Shown here in pieces: positions 8,898 through 16,910 of a DNA stretch of 64,000 nucleotides; position 1 is the first letter of the stretch, and each line of letters starts with the position of its first letter. The stretch is from Bosea sp. (in: a-proteobacteria). GTDB taxonomy: Bacteria; Pseudomonadota; Alphaproteobacteria; Rhizobiales; Beijerinckiaceae. The notes beneath the pieces were generated by a model, which worked only from the letters and a program-made list of their open reading frames with translations, searched no databases and was not told the origin of the DNA. The stretch lies in contig NZ_JAMLIX010000001.1 of assembly GCF_023953965.1 (NCBI RefSeq), positions 1,116,001-1,180,000 of the forward strand, written 5' to 3'. The translations under genes and the position numbers were made by a program.

Positions 8898-9028
8898 GCG
8901 CCTGCTTAGAGCAAGGCGTGCCGTGACGGAACCGCGCCGTCAAACGGTTCGCCGGCCCGCTGCGGCAGCCTGCTGCGCCAAAGGGGCGAAGTCGCAACGG
9001 GCGTCCGCCGGGGCCGGCTGCAACCCAA

Positions 9029-9061
9029 TGAATACTGATTTGTGACGAATGTCAATATTCA
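9029..9061. promoter_or_regulatory. Nested inverted repeats between cobQ and the aminotransferase gene
   Basis: An outer imperfect repeat, TGAATACTGA (9029-9038) against TCAATATTCA (9052-9061), pairs at 9 of 10 positions. Nested in it is TGAC-GAAT-GTCA (9043-9054). The inner element shares TGACGAAT with the palindrome upstream of the nearby tetR gene. The site lies in an AT-rich patch in the divergent cobQ/aminotransferase gap, a good place to control either gene. Confidence 0.45.
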
Positions 9062-9139
9062 TCACTCGCCGCAATATGACCGGGCCGGCGGCGCGTGCTA
9101 CAGCCGGGCTTCCCGCCCTTCTCGAACCGGCCGGCCACG

Positions 9140-10288
9140 ATGAATCCGATCCTTTCCGCGCTTCCCACCACCGTCTTCGAGGTGATGTCCCAGCTCGCCC
9201 GCGAGACCGGGGCGGTCAATCTCGGGCAGGGGTTTCCGGACGACCCCGGCCCGCTCGACGTGCGCCGCAAGGCGGCCGAGGCGGTGCTCGACGGCTGGAA
9301 CCAGTATCCGCCGATGATGGGCCTGCCCGAGCTGCGTGAGGCCGCGGCCGCCCATTACAGGCACTGGCAGGGCCTCGACCTCGATCCCGGCAGCGAGATC
9401 ATGGTGACGTCGGGCGCGACCGAGGCCATCGCCGGCGCGCTGATGGCGCTGGTCACGCCGGGCGACGAGGTCGTGCTGTTCGAGCCGATGTACGACGCCT
9501 ATCTGCCGCTGGTGCAGCGCGCCGGCGGCATCCCGAAATTCGTGACGCTGACCCCGCCGCATTTCGGCCTGACCGAGGAGGCGCTGGCGAAGGCCTTCTC
9601 GCCGAAGACGAAGGTCGTGCTGTTCAACAACCCCCTCAACCCGACGGCGACGATCTTCAGCCGGGCCGATCTCGACCTGCTCGCCGATTTCTGCGTGCGC
9701 CACGATTGCATAGCGGTCTGCGACGAGGTCTGGGAGCATGTCGTCTTCGACGGGCACCGCCATGCCTCGGTCATCGGGCGGCCCGACATGCGCGAGCGCA
9801 CCGTCAAGATCGCCTCGGCCGGCAAGATCTTCTCGCTGACCGGCTGGAAGGTCGGGCTCGTGATGGCGGCACCGGCGATCATGCGCGTGCTGGCCAAGGC
9901 GCATCAGTTCATCACCTTCACCACCCCGCCGAACCTGCAGAGCGCGGTCGCCTACGGCTTAAGCAAGGAGGACGGCTATTTCGACGGCATGCGCGCCGAT
10001 TTCCAGCGCTCGCGCGACCGCTTCGCCGCCGGATTGCGGGGTTTGGGCTTTTCGGTGCTGCCGAGCGCCGGCACCTATTTCCTCAACGTCGACATCGCCC
10101 CGCTCGGCGAAAGCGACGACGTCGATTTCTGCCGCCGGCTGGTGACCGAGACCGGCGTCGCCGCGATCCCCGTCAGCGCCTTCTATGCTGAAAGCGCGGT
10201 CCGCAATGTCGTCCGCTTCTGCTTCGCCAAGCGCGACGCGACGCTGGATGCGGCGCTGGAGCGGCTCTCGGCCCGGCGGCCGCGCTGA
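9140..10288 (+). CDS. PLP-dependent class I/II aminotransferase
   Basis: A fold-type I aminotransferase of 382 residues. Visible motifs are NLGQGFPD (27-34), the NNPLNPTA loop (163-170), D195 that holds the pyridine nitrogen, and Lys229 in SAGKIFSLTGWK that binds PLP. The pattern fits the kynurenine/methionine-oxo-acid transaminase (YbdL/KAT) group; substrate cannot be fixed from sequence. ATG 9140 matches the usual M-N-P-I-L start, although a GTG at 9095 is in frame upstream. It is divergent from cobQ and ends four bases from the convergent helical-repeat gene. Confidence 0.87.
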   Translation: MNPILSALPTTVFEVMSQLARETGAVNLGQGFPDDPGPLDVRRKAAEAVLDGWNQYPPMMGLPELREAAAAHYRHWQGLDLDPGSEIMVTSGATEAIAGALMALVTPGDEVVLFEPMYDAYLPLVQRAGGIPKFVTLTPPHFGLTEEALAKAFSPKTKVVLFNNPLNPTATIFSRADLDLLADFCVRHDCIAVCDEVWEHVVFDGHRHASVIGRPDMRERTVKIASAGKIFSLTGWKVGLVMAAPAIMRVLAKAHQFITFTTPPNLQSAVAYGLSKEDGYFDGMRADFQRSRDRFAAGLRGLGFSVLPSAGTYFLNVDIAPLGESDDVDFCRRLVTETGVAAIPVSAFYAESAVRNVVRFCFAKRDATLDAALERLSARRPR

Positions 10289-10292
10289 ACCT

Positions 10293-11600
10293 TCAGCCGC
10301 CGACCATCTTGGCCACGGCGGCGCCGGCGGCCGCGAGCCGCTTCTGCAGATCGGCCGCGACCGCGCCGCCATCGGCCGCGCCGCGCGCCGTCTCGGTCGC
10401 CGTCATCAGCTGGCCGAGCGCCTGCTGCGTCAGCCGCGTATCCTTGTTGCGCCGCGCGAGCTGGAGCATGGCCTCGGCCTGATTGGCCAGCGTCTGCGCC
10501 CAGAGCAGCGGGACCCGGTCCTGGCGGTGCTCCTCCAGCGCCGCGGCGAAGGCGGCGATCGCTTCCTCGATCACCACGGATTCGCTGTAGCGCTCGCCCA
10601 TCGCGGCGAGGACGCCGCCCATCTGGTCCTGGAGCGCGGCCCAGCGCATCGGGTCGCGGCTGCGGTCGGTCGCCCTGGCGACGCGGTCGAGGCCGTTGAA
10701 GGCGCGCTCGAGCAAAGCGAGATCGCCGCGCTGCCCGCCGAGAGCGGCGCGCGCCCGCGCGATCATGTGCTCGGCCTCGAGCCAGCCGGCCTCGTCGTCG
10801 CTGCGCTGCCAGAGGGCGAGCGCCCCGGCATAGCTCAGGATCGCCTCCTCGAGCAGGCTTTCGTCCATCTCGGCGATGCCCAGCGCCACGGCCAGCCGGC
10901 CGCGCCTGAGCTTCAGCGCGCGCCACAGCGCCGGCGCCTCGTCGTGGCGCAAATTCTCGAGGCCGGCCCGGCAATGCCTCAGGGCCTCGCGGCTGAGCTT
11001 CGCCTCGCCGCCGAGGGCGGCAAGCCCGTCGAGCGCGGCGGAGAGCGCCTCCTGGGCCGTGGCGAAGGCGACGGCGTCCGCCAGGCTGCCCAGCCCCTCG
11101 AGCAGGCGGCGCAAGCTGGCGATGGCGGCGTCATAGCCGTCGCGGCCACCGAAATCCTCGCTGATCCGCCGCAGGGCCTTCGCCTGTTCGTGCGCGACAT
11201 GCCGGCTGCGGCCGATATCGGCGAGGCCGATCAGGGCGGAGGCCTCGCCATAGCGGGCGGCGGCTTCGCGATAGGCCTCGGGCGTCGTGCGCAGGAAGCT
11301 GAGCGCCGCCCGGTCGGCCCGGTTCTCGCCGATCAGCAGCCGGCGTTCGAGCGGAAGCGCCGACAGGTCGGTGGAGCCGCCGATGGCGCTGAGCTCGGCC
11401 TGGGCGAGGGCCTTGTCGGCATCGGTGAAGCGGCCGGCGGCGATGGCCTTCGCCGCCTCGCCGCGCAAGCGCCGGATCGCCGCCTCGCCCATGGGCGCGG
11501 TGAGGCGCCGCGCCAGCGCCAGGAAATCGGCCGCCTTGCGGTCGAGCAGCGCTTCGTCCGGCAAGCCGGCGTCGGGGCGGCGCAGCCAATCGGCGACCAT
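10293..11600 (-). CDS. Helical-repeat (TPR-like) protein of unknown function
   Basis: A 435-residue, Ala/Leu/Arg-rich, wholly helical protein. Repeated pairs such as L-x-x-A-x-x-G-x-x-x-x-A-L-x-A-A resemble degenerate tetratricopeptide repeats, so protein binding is likely. No enzyme motif, signal peptide or membrane helix is visible. The coordinates start at the first ATG, but the frame continues at least 27 codons upstream with good coding character. A GGGAGG motif at 11692-11687 lies five bases before an ATC codon at 11681, so the real start may be that non-standard codon. It is 118 bp downstream of ridA on the same strand. Confidence 0.7.
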   Translation of the reverse strand: MVADWLRRPDAGLPDEALLDRKAADFLALARRLTAPMGEAAIRRLRGEAAKAIAAGRFTDADKALAQAELSAIGGSTDLSALPLERRLLIGENRADRAALSFLRTTPEAYREAAARYGEASALIGLADIGRSRHVAHEQAKALRRISEDFGGRDGYDAAIASLRRLLEGLGSLADAVAFATAQEALSAALDGLAALGGEAKLSREALRHCRAGLENLRHDEAPALWRALKLRRGRLAVALGIAEMDESLLEEAILSYAGALALWQRSDDEAGWLEAEHMIARARAALGGQRGDLALLERAFNGLDRVARATDRSRDPMRWAALQDQMGGVLAAMGERYSESVVIEEAIAAFAAALEEHRQDRVPLLWAQTLANQAEAMLQLARRNKDTRLTQQALGQLMTATETARGAADGGAVAADLQKRLAAAGAAVAKMVGG

Positions 11601-11718
11601 CGCCGCCAGAACGACCGGCGGGGCGCCGCAGCGCCCTGCGGCGCGTGCCAGGAGCGGAGCGATCTGGTCGGACTGGCTGATGGGAGCCTCCCGCTCCGGC
11701 CCGGATTGCCGGTTCGGC

Positions 11719-12069
11719 TTACTTCGCGGCGATGGCCGCGATCTCGACCGTGACCTGCGGCCCCGCGAGCCTGGCCTCGACCGTGGCGCGGCCGGGCGTC
11801 GCGCCGGCGACGACCCACTTGTCCCAGACGGCGTTCATCTCGGCGAAGGTCGCCATGTCGGCAAGCCAGATATTGACCATCAAGAGCTTCGACTTGTCGG
11901 AGCCGGCCTCGGCCAGGAGGCCGTCGATGATGTCCAGGATCTCCCGGGTCTGCTCGCCGACGCTCTTGCCGGCGGTCTTGTTCGCGACCTGCCCGGCCAG
12001 ATAGACGGTGTCGCCGTGGACCACGGCCTTGGACATGCGCGGACCGGGCTGGATACGCTGGATGCTCAT
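11719..12069 (-). CDS. RidA family enamine/imine deaminase
   Basis: A short Rid/YjgF protein of 116 residues with the subgroup sequence V-Y-L-A-G-Q-V-A-N, the E-Q-T-R-E-I-L-D-I-I-D helix and the C-terminal P-x-x-V-T-V-E-I. Such proteins form trimers and hydrolyse reactive 2-aminoacrylate-type enamines from PLP enzymes. The usual Arg of canonical RidA (in S/C-R-A-T-V-x-x) is seen here in P-G-R-A-T-V-E-A-R. GAGGAG eight bases before the ATG at 12069 sets the start over a TTG six bases upstream. Confidence 0.88.
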   Translation of the reverse strand: MSIQRIQPGPRMSKAVVHGDTVYLAGQVANKTAGKSVGEQTREILDIIDGLLAEAGSDKSKLLMVNIWLADMATFAEMNAVWDKWVVAGATPGRATVEARLAGPQVTVEIAAIAAK

Positions 12070-12183
12070 CGTCAAATCTCCTCGAACGGGCTTCGTCGCT
12101 GGTAGCCCGGCCCGGCCGGTTTCGCAAATGGTATGCGCCGGGTCCGGGTCAAGTTTTCGGCATGGCGCCAGCCGGGCCGAGGC

Positions 12184-12630
12184 TCAGGCGAGGCTCGCCC
12201 AGCCCGCCCAGAGCGCCGCATAGCGCCCGGCCTTGCCGAGGAGGACGATGAGGGAAAAACGCGCGAAGGGATAATTCAGCCAGCCTGCGACGAAGGTCAG
12301 CGGATCGCCGACCAGCGGCAGCCAGGCGAAGAGCAGGGCGGGCCAGCCGAAGCGGGCGAAGAGCGCCTGCGCCTGCGCGAAGCGCGCGGGACCCGGCCGC
12401 AGCCGCGCCGGCAGCCGCCCGGCGCCGTGGCGCGCGATCAGCCGGCCGAGCCACCAGTTGACGATCGATCCGGCGGTGTTCGCCAGGCTCGCGGTCAGGA
12501 ACAGGGCGAGCGGATCGGCGCTCCCGGCCGCGACGAGCCCGAGGAAGACGGCCTCCGACTGCGCCGGCAGCAGCGTCGCCGCGACGAAGGCCGCGCCCGC
12601 CATCAGGACGAGGGAGGAGAAGGCTTCCAT
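12184..12630 (-). CDS. YqaA/VTT-type inner-membrane protein
   Basis: A small membrane protein (148 residues from the ATG at 12630) of the DedA-related YqaA group: F-V-A-A-T-L-L-P-A-Q-S-E-A near the N-terminus, then N-T-A-G-S-I-V-N-W-W-L-G-R and the conserved L-P-L-V-G-D-P-L-T-F-V-A-G re-entrant motif. These proteins are membrane-homeostasis or lipid-transport factors of uncertain activity. A GTG at 12666 overlaps the coaA stop codon as GTGA, so translation could also begin there, adding 12 residues. It is the last gene of the histidine/coaA run. Confidence 0.82.
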   Translation of the reverse strand: MEAFSSLVLMAGAAFVAATLLPAQSEAVFLGLVAAGSADPLALFLTASLANTAGSIVNWWLGRLIARHGAGRLPARLRPGPARFAQAQALFARFGWPALLFAWLPLVGDPLTFVAGWLNYPFARFSLIVLLGKAGRYAALWAGWASLA

Positions 12631-12662
12631 CGGGATCGCTACCGCGCCGGCCGGCAACGCCC

Positions 12663-13634
12663 TCACAGCCGCCGCAGGGAGACCTGCTGGATGCGGTGGC
12701 TCGCGCCCTTGGTCAGGATCAGGCTGGCGCGCTGGCGCGTCGGCAGGATGTTCTCCGTGAGGTTCGGCAGGTTGATGCCGGTCCAGAGCGTCTCGGCGAT
12801 GGCGAGCGCCTCCTCCTCGCCGATCTCGGCATATTTGCGGAAGAAGGAGCGCGGGTCGCGGAAGGCCGTCTGGCGCAGCGTCATGAAGCGGTTGACGTAC
12901 CAGCGGTGCAGGTCGTTCTCGTCGGCGTCGAGATAGACCGAGAAATCGAAATAATCGGAGACGAAGGGGATCACCGTGCCGTCCTTCGGCATCCGGCTGG
13001 GTTGCAGGACGTTGAGCCCTTCCAGGATCAGGATGTCCGGCCGCTCGACCGTCACGCTCCCGCCCGGCACCACGTCGTAGACGAGGTGCGAATAGACCGG
13101 GGCCGACACCGTCGGCTTGCCGGCCTTGACGTCGGAAAGGAAGCGCAGGATCGCCGTGCCGTCATAGCTCTCGGGAAAACCCTTGCGCTGCATCAGCCCG
13201 CGCCGCTCGAGCTCGGCATTGGGCAAAAGGAAGCCGTCGGTGGTGACGAGCTCGACCTTCGGCGTGTTCGGCCAGCGCGAGAGCAGGGCCTTCAGCACGC
13301 GCGCCGTGGTCGACTTGCCGACCGCGACCGAGCCCGCGACGCCGATGACATAAGGCACCTTGGCCTCGGATTCGGCCATCAGGAAGCGCTGCGTCGCCTT
13401 GAACAGCCCCTGCGTCGCCGCGACATAGAGCGAGAGCAGCCGCGACAGCGGCAGGTAGATCGCCACGATCTCGTCGAGCGAGATCGGGTCGTTGAGCGAT
13501 TGCAGCTTGGCGAGGTCGTCGACCGAGAGCGTCAGCGGCTGGTCGGCGCGCAGATGCGCCCACTCGTCCCGCGAGAAGGTGCGATAGGGCGAGACCAGAT
13601 CGCGTTCGACCGGGGTGACGGGGGGCTGGTCCAT
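12663..13634 (-). CDS. coaA: Type I pantothenate kinase CoaA
   Basis: CoaA phosphorylates pantothenate, the first step of coenzyme A synthesis. The P-loop reads G-V-A-G-S-V-A-V-G-K-S-T, followed by V-E-L-V-T-T-D-G-F-L and the conserved S-P-Y-R-x-F near the N-terminus. From the ATG at 13634 the protein is 323 residues, close to the 316 of E. coli CoaA. A TTG at 13703, overlapping the hisE stop as TTGA, would add 23 residues and would make a coupled start. Its position directly after hisE is a conserved rhizobial arrangement, and coaBC lies elsewhere in this window. Confidence 0.92.
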   Translation of the reverse strand: MDQPPVTPVERDLVSPYRTFSRDEWAHLRADQPLTLSVDDLAKLQSLNDPISLDEIVAIYLPLSRLLSLYVAATQGLFKATQRFLMAESEAKVPYVIGVAGSVAVGKSTTARVLKALLSRWPNTPKVELVTTDGFLLPNAELERRGLMQRKGFPESYDGTAILRFLSDVKAGKPTVSAPVYSHLVYDVVPGGSVTVERPDILILEGLNVLQPSRMPKDGTVIPFVSDYFDFSVYLDADENDLHRWYVNRFMTLRQTAFRDPRSFFRKYAEIGEEEALAIAETLWTGINLPNLTENILPTRQRASLILTKGASHRIQQVSLRRL

Positions 13635-13699
13635 GACGCGGCCCACAATCCGGGTTTCGAGGTTCAAGGAAGGGTCATCCTGGCGAATTCTCGCGATGC

Positions 13700-14017
13700 T
13701 CAACCGGGCCGGGCCGCCTTTTCCGCCAGTCCGGAGCGGGCCGTGCGCGCCTCAAGCTGGCTCAAGACGTCTTGCAATGCAACATCACGGCTCCTGAGGA
13801 CAACCAAAAGATGATAGAGGAGGTCGGCGCTTTCGGCGATCAGCTCGGCCCGGTCGCCCTTCACGGCGGCGATCACGGCCTCGAGCGCCTCCTCACCGAG
13901 CTTCCTGGCGGCCCGCTCCGGCCCGGCGGCGAGAAGCTTCGCCGTCCAGGATTCATCGGGCGAGGCGCCTGCGCGCTCGGCGACGCGGGCTTCGAGGTCG
14001 GCGAGGGTGAAGGTCAT
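13700..14017 (-). CDS. hisE: Phosphoribosyl-ATP pyrophosphatase HisE
   Basis: HisE (105 residues) hydrolyses phosphoribosyl-ATP to phosphoribosyl-AMP in histidine synthesis. It shows the all-alpha MazG-like signature KLGEEALE-x-V-I-A-A and E-S-A-D-L-L-Y-H-L that binds Mg2+. It is a stand-alone domain, not fused to HisI, as usual in alphaproteobacteria. It is separated from hisF by 181 bp that hold a palindromic repeat, and its stop overlaps a possible coaA start. Confidence 0.93.
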   Translation of the reverse strand: MTFTLADLEARVAERAGASPDESWTAKLLAAGPERAARKLGEEALEAVIAAVKGDRAELIAESADLLYHLLVVLRSRDVALQDVLSQLEARTARSGLAEKAARPG

Positions 14018-14043
14018 GTTCCTGAACCTTTGTCTGAACCTCT

Positions 14044-14174
14044 GTCATTCCGGGGCGTGCCGCAGGCGCGAACCCGGAACCCATGATTGCGTGAGACATC
14101 CGTCACCCGCTGGCTGACGGCTCGCCCGGTCGTGGGTTCCGGGTTCTTCGGCTCACGCGAAGCCCCGCAATGAC
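14044..14174. repeat. GTCATTCC-class intergenic palindromic repeat, copy in hisF-hisE gap
   Basis: A 131-bp element bounded by GTCATTCCGGGGC and GCCCCGCAATGAC (12 of 13 paired) with an internal perfect pair AACCCGGAACCCA / TGGGTTCCGGGTT. The same layout recurs at 27049-27178 and in shorter form at 31931-31970. It could form a long cruciform or RNA hairpin inside the his transcript. Confidence 0.85.
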
Positions 14175-14198
14175 AGGGAGAAGGAGCCCCGCCACGCC

Positions 14199-14963
14199 TC
14201 AGACCAGCCGCATCCTGAGACCCGCCTGCGCCATATGCGCCTTGGCCTGCCCGATCGTATAGGTGCCGAAATGGAAGATCGAGGCGGCGAGCACGGCCGA
14301 GGCATGGCCCTCACGGACGCCGGCGACGAGATCGTCGAGATCGCCGACGCCGCCCGACGCGATGACCGGGACCGGGACCGCATCGGCGATCGCCCGCGTC
14401 AGGCTGAGATCGTAGCCGACCTTGGTGCCGTCGCGGTCCATCGAGGTGACCAGGAGTTCGCCCGCGCCGAGCGAGACGACCTCGCGCGCGAAGGCGACGG
14501 CCTCGATGCCGGTGGCGTTGCGCCCGCCATGGGTGAAGATCTCCCAGCGGCCGGGGGAGACCTGCTTGGCGTCGATCGCGACGACGACGCATTGGCCGCC
14601 GAACTTCTCGGCCGCCTCGCGGACGAAGAGCCGGTTGGTGACGGCAGCCGTGTTGATCGAGACCTTGTCGGCCCCGGCGAGCAGCAGCGCGCGGATATCC
14701 TCGACCTTGCGCACCCCGCCGCCGACGGTGAGCGGCATGAAGCAGGCCTCGGCCGTGCGCGTCACCACGTCGAGCAGGATGCCGCGATCCTCGTGGCTCG
14801 CGGTGATGTCGAGAAAGCACAGCTCGTCGGCGCCGGCCGCGTCATAGGCCTTGGCGGCCTCGACCGGATCGCCGGCATCGACGAGATCGAGGAACTTCAC
14901 GCCCTTGACGACGCGCCCGTCCTTGACGTCGAGGCAGGGGATGATGCGGGTCTTGAGCGTCAT
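14199..14963 (-). CDS. hisF: Imidazole glycerol phosphate synthase, cyclase subunit HisF
   Basis: A (beta/alpha)8 barrel of 254 residues. The catalytic Asp lies in I-I-P-C-L-D-V-K-D-G-R at the N-terminus, and the second in V-V-V-A-I-D-A-K. HisF takes ammonia from HisH and cyclises PRFAR to imidazole glycerol phosphate and AICAR. Phosphate-binding glycines are present in V-I-A-S-G-G-V-G. It overlaps hisA by 4 bp (ATGA), and so is coupled to it. Confidence 0.96.
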   Translation of the reverse strand: MTLKTRIIPCLDVKDGRVVKGVKFLDLVDAGDPVEAAKAYDAAGADELCFLDITASHEDRGILLDVVTRTAEACFMPLTVGGGVRKVEDIRALLLAGADKVSINTAAVTNRLFVREAAEKFGGQCVVVAIDAKQVSPGRWEIFTHGGRNATGIEAVAFAREVVSLGAGELLVTSMDRDGTKVGYDLSLTRAIADAVPVPVIASGGVGDLDDLVAGVREGHASAVLAASIFHFGTYTIGQAKAHMAQAGLRMRLV

Positions 14964-15703
14964 GCCGCCGCTCCCGTGCCGGCCGCCAGACGCTTCAGCG
15001 CGAGCGCGGGATCGATGCGCCCGTCATAGAGCGCGCGCCCCGTGATCGCACCTTCGAGGATTACGGCATCGGGCGCGCAAAGCCGCTCGATATCGGCCAT
15101 CGAGGCGAGCCCCCCCGAGGCGATGACGGGAAGGGATACCGCTTTCGCCAGCGCGATCGTGCCCTCCCAGTTGATGCCCTGAAGCATGCCGTCGCGGGCG
15201 ATGTCGGTGTAGATGATCGCGGCGACGCCGGCATCCTCGAAACGCCGGCCGAGATCGGCGGCGGCCAGCGTCGAGGTCTCGGCCCAGCCCTCGACCGCGA
15301 CGAAGCCGTCACGCGCGTCGATGCCGACCGCGACCCGGCCCGGAAACGCCTTCGCCGCCGCGCGCACGAAGCCCGGATCGCGCACCGCCGCCGTGCCGAT
15401 GATGACGCGCGCGACGCCCTTCTCCAGCCAGCCGGCGACGGTCTTCATGTCGCGGATGCCGCCGCCGAGCTGCACCGGGAAGGCGACGCGCTCAAGGATC
15501 GCCTCGACCGCCGCCGCGTTCATCGGCTTGCCGGCGAAGGCGCCGTCGAGATCGACGACGTGCAGCCAGCGGAAGCCCTGGCGCTCGAAGGATGCCGCCT
15601 GCGCCGCCGGATCGTCGTTGAAGACGGTGGCCTGCGCCATGTCGCCCTGCTTCAGCCGGACGCAGCGGCCTTGCTTCAGGTCGATCGCGGGAAACAGGAT
15701 CAT
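14960..15703 (-). CDS. hisA: ProFAR isomerase HisA
   Basis: A 247-residue TIM barrel: F-P-A-I-D-L-K-Q-G-R-C-V-R carries the first catalytic Asp and G-I-D-A-R-D-G the second, with V-I-A-S-G-G at the phosphate site. HisA carries out the Amadori isomerisation of ProFAR to PRFAR. It starts at an ATG that overlaps the hisH stop (ATGA) and ends overlapping hisF in the same manner, so the three genes are tightly coupled. Confidence 0.96.
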   Translation of the reverse strand: MILFPAIDLKQGRCVRLKQGDMAQATVFNDDPAAQAASFERQGFRWLHVVDLDGAFAGKPMNAAAVEAILERVAFPVQLGGGIRDMKTVAGWLEKGVARVIIGTAAVRDPGFVRAAAKAFPGRVAVGIDARDGFVAVEGWAETSTLAAADLGRRFEDAGVAAIIYTDIARDGMLQGINWEGTIALAKAVSLPVIASGGLASMADIERLCAPDAVILEGAITGRALYDGRIDPALALKRLAAGTGAAA

Positions 15704-16356
15704 GGCGCCCAGCCCAGGAAATTGGCGATCAGCTTCAGCCCCAGCGTCTGGCTCTTCTCGGGGTGGAACTGCGTGCCGGCGATGTTGCCGCGCGCGACCA
15801 TCGCCGTCACCGGCCCGCCATGCTCGGTGAGCGCCAGCACGTCCTCGGCCCGCTGCGGCACCAGCGCATAGGAGTGCACGAAATAGGCGTGCAAGCCCTG
15901 CGGGCCGGTCTCGATGCCGGCAAGCAGCGGGTGCTCGTCCTGCTTGTGCAGCGTGTTCCAGCCCATATGCGGGATCTTCAGGCTGGGGTCCTGCGGCCGG
16001 ATCGGCGAAACATCGCCCGGAATCCAGCCGAGGCCCGGCGTGATCGTGTGCTCGAGCCCGCGCGTGGCGAGGAGCTGCATGCCGACGCAGATGCCGAGGA
16101 AGGGCCGGCCCTTGGCCATCACCACCTCCTCCAGCGTCTCGACCATGCCGGGGACGGCATCGAGCCCCCGCCGGCAATCGGCGAAGGCGCCGACGCCCGG
16201 CAACACGATCCGGTCGGCGGCGCTGACCACGGCGGTGTCGCTGGTGACGCGGATCACGGCGGCGACGCCGCTCTCCTCAGCCGCCCGCTCGAACGCCTTG
16301 GCGGCTGAGTGCAGGTTGCCCGAGCCGTAATCGATGATCGCGACGCTTTGGCTCAT
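15700..16356 (-). CDS. hisH: Imidazole glycerol phosphate synthase, glutaminase subunit HisH
   Basis: A class I glutamine amidotransferase of 218 residues that supplies ammonia to HisF. The nucleophile Cys is in G-I-C-V-G-M-Q-L-L and the His/Glu pair in T-Q-F-H-P-E-K-S-Q; the oxyanion region V-L-P-G-V-G-A-F is intact. The ATG at 16356 gives the standard V-A-I-I-D-Y-G-S-G-N-L start; it overlaps the DUF2628 stop by 4 bp. Confidence 0.96.
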   Translation of the reverse strand: MSQSVAIIDYGSGNLHSAAKAFERAAEESGVAAVIRVTSDTAVVSAADRIVLPGVGAFADCRRGLDAVPGMVETLEEVVMAKGRPFLGICVGMQLLATRGLEHTITPGLGWIPGDVSPIRPQDPSLKIPHMGWNTLHKQDEHPLLAGIETGPQGLHAYFVHSYALVPQRAEDVLALTEHGGPVTAMVARGNIAGTQFHPEKSQTLGLKLIANFLGWAP

Positions 16357-16838
16357 CGCCCCTGCGCCTCCGGGAAGAGGCCGATGATCGGCAGCGGCCC
16401 GCTCGGCCGCGCCACGGCGGGGGCTGTGGCCTCGATGCGCGGCGCGATCGCCTCGCCGGCGAGCGCCCGCTCGAAATAGCGGCGCTCGGCCTCGGGCAGG
16501 CTGCGCGCCTCGACCACGTCGGCGAGCCGCCAGCCCTTGCGGGCGAGCTTGCGCCGGGTGAGCTCGTTGCCCTCGATGCCGAGGAACAGCGCGATCGCCC
16601 AGTAGACCAGCGGGAGCGCGCTCGGATGCAGGCCGAAGCGACTGGTCAGCCAGATCAGCCCCGCCCAGAGCAGCACGAACAGCAGCGTCGCCAGCCACAG
16701 CCGCTTGCCGATGAGCCACAGCCCCGTGAGCAGGAAGGCGCCCCAGGCGAAGCTCTCGGGGATGAGCCGCGCCCGTTCGATCTCCTCGCGCCGGTCGCCC
16801 CCATCGGGCGGCGGCGTCATGACGGTGTAGAACGCCAT
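16353..16838 (-). CDS. DUF2628 family membrane protein in the his operon
   Basis: A 161-residue protein with a cytoplasmic, acidic/basic N-terminus (E-E-I-E-R-A-R-L-I-P-E-S-F-A-W) followed by about three membrane helices between residues 30 and 90 and a polar C-terminal tail. The F-A-W-G-A-F motif before the helices is typical of DUF2628. It lies between hisB and hisH, as in many rhizobia, and overlaps hisH by 4 bp, yet has no known part in histidine synthesis. Function unknown. Confidence 0.85.
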   Translation of the reverse strand: MAFYTVMTPPPDGGDRREEIERARLIPESFAWGAFLLTGLWLIGKRLWLATLLFVLLWAGLIWLTSRFGLHPSALPLVYWAIALFLGIEGNELTRRKLARKGWRLADVVEARSLPEAERRYFERALAGEAIAPRIEATAPAVARPSGPLPIIGLFPEAQGR

Positions 16839-16852
16839 GCGGACCTCCTAGA

Positions 16853-16896
16853 GCATTTTCAAGCGAAGCGGGTACCGGCTCGCGTGAAGAAAATGC
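16853..16896. repeat. AGAGCAT-class small palindrome in the hisB-DUF2628 gap
   Basis: GCATTTTC (16853-16860) and GAAAATGC (16889-16896) form a perfect 8-bp inverted repeat with a GC-rich centre containing GGTACCGGCTCGCG. Related sequence occurs inside engB (21523-21607) and next to thiM/amn (about 46846-46888). It sits between two genes of one operon and would be transcribed as a hairpin. Confidence 0.65.
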
Positions 16897-16910
16897 GATA
16901 AAACAAAAGC

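Noticed and set aside
8898..9139. Cobalamin riboswitch upstream of cobQ.
   Set aside because: No B12 box (GCCAGGAGACC-like) or GCCACTG core is present on the cobQ strand.
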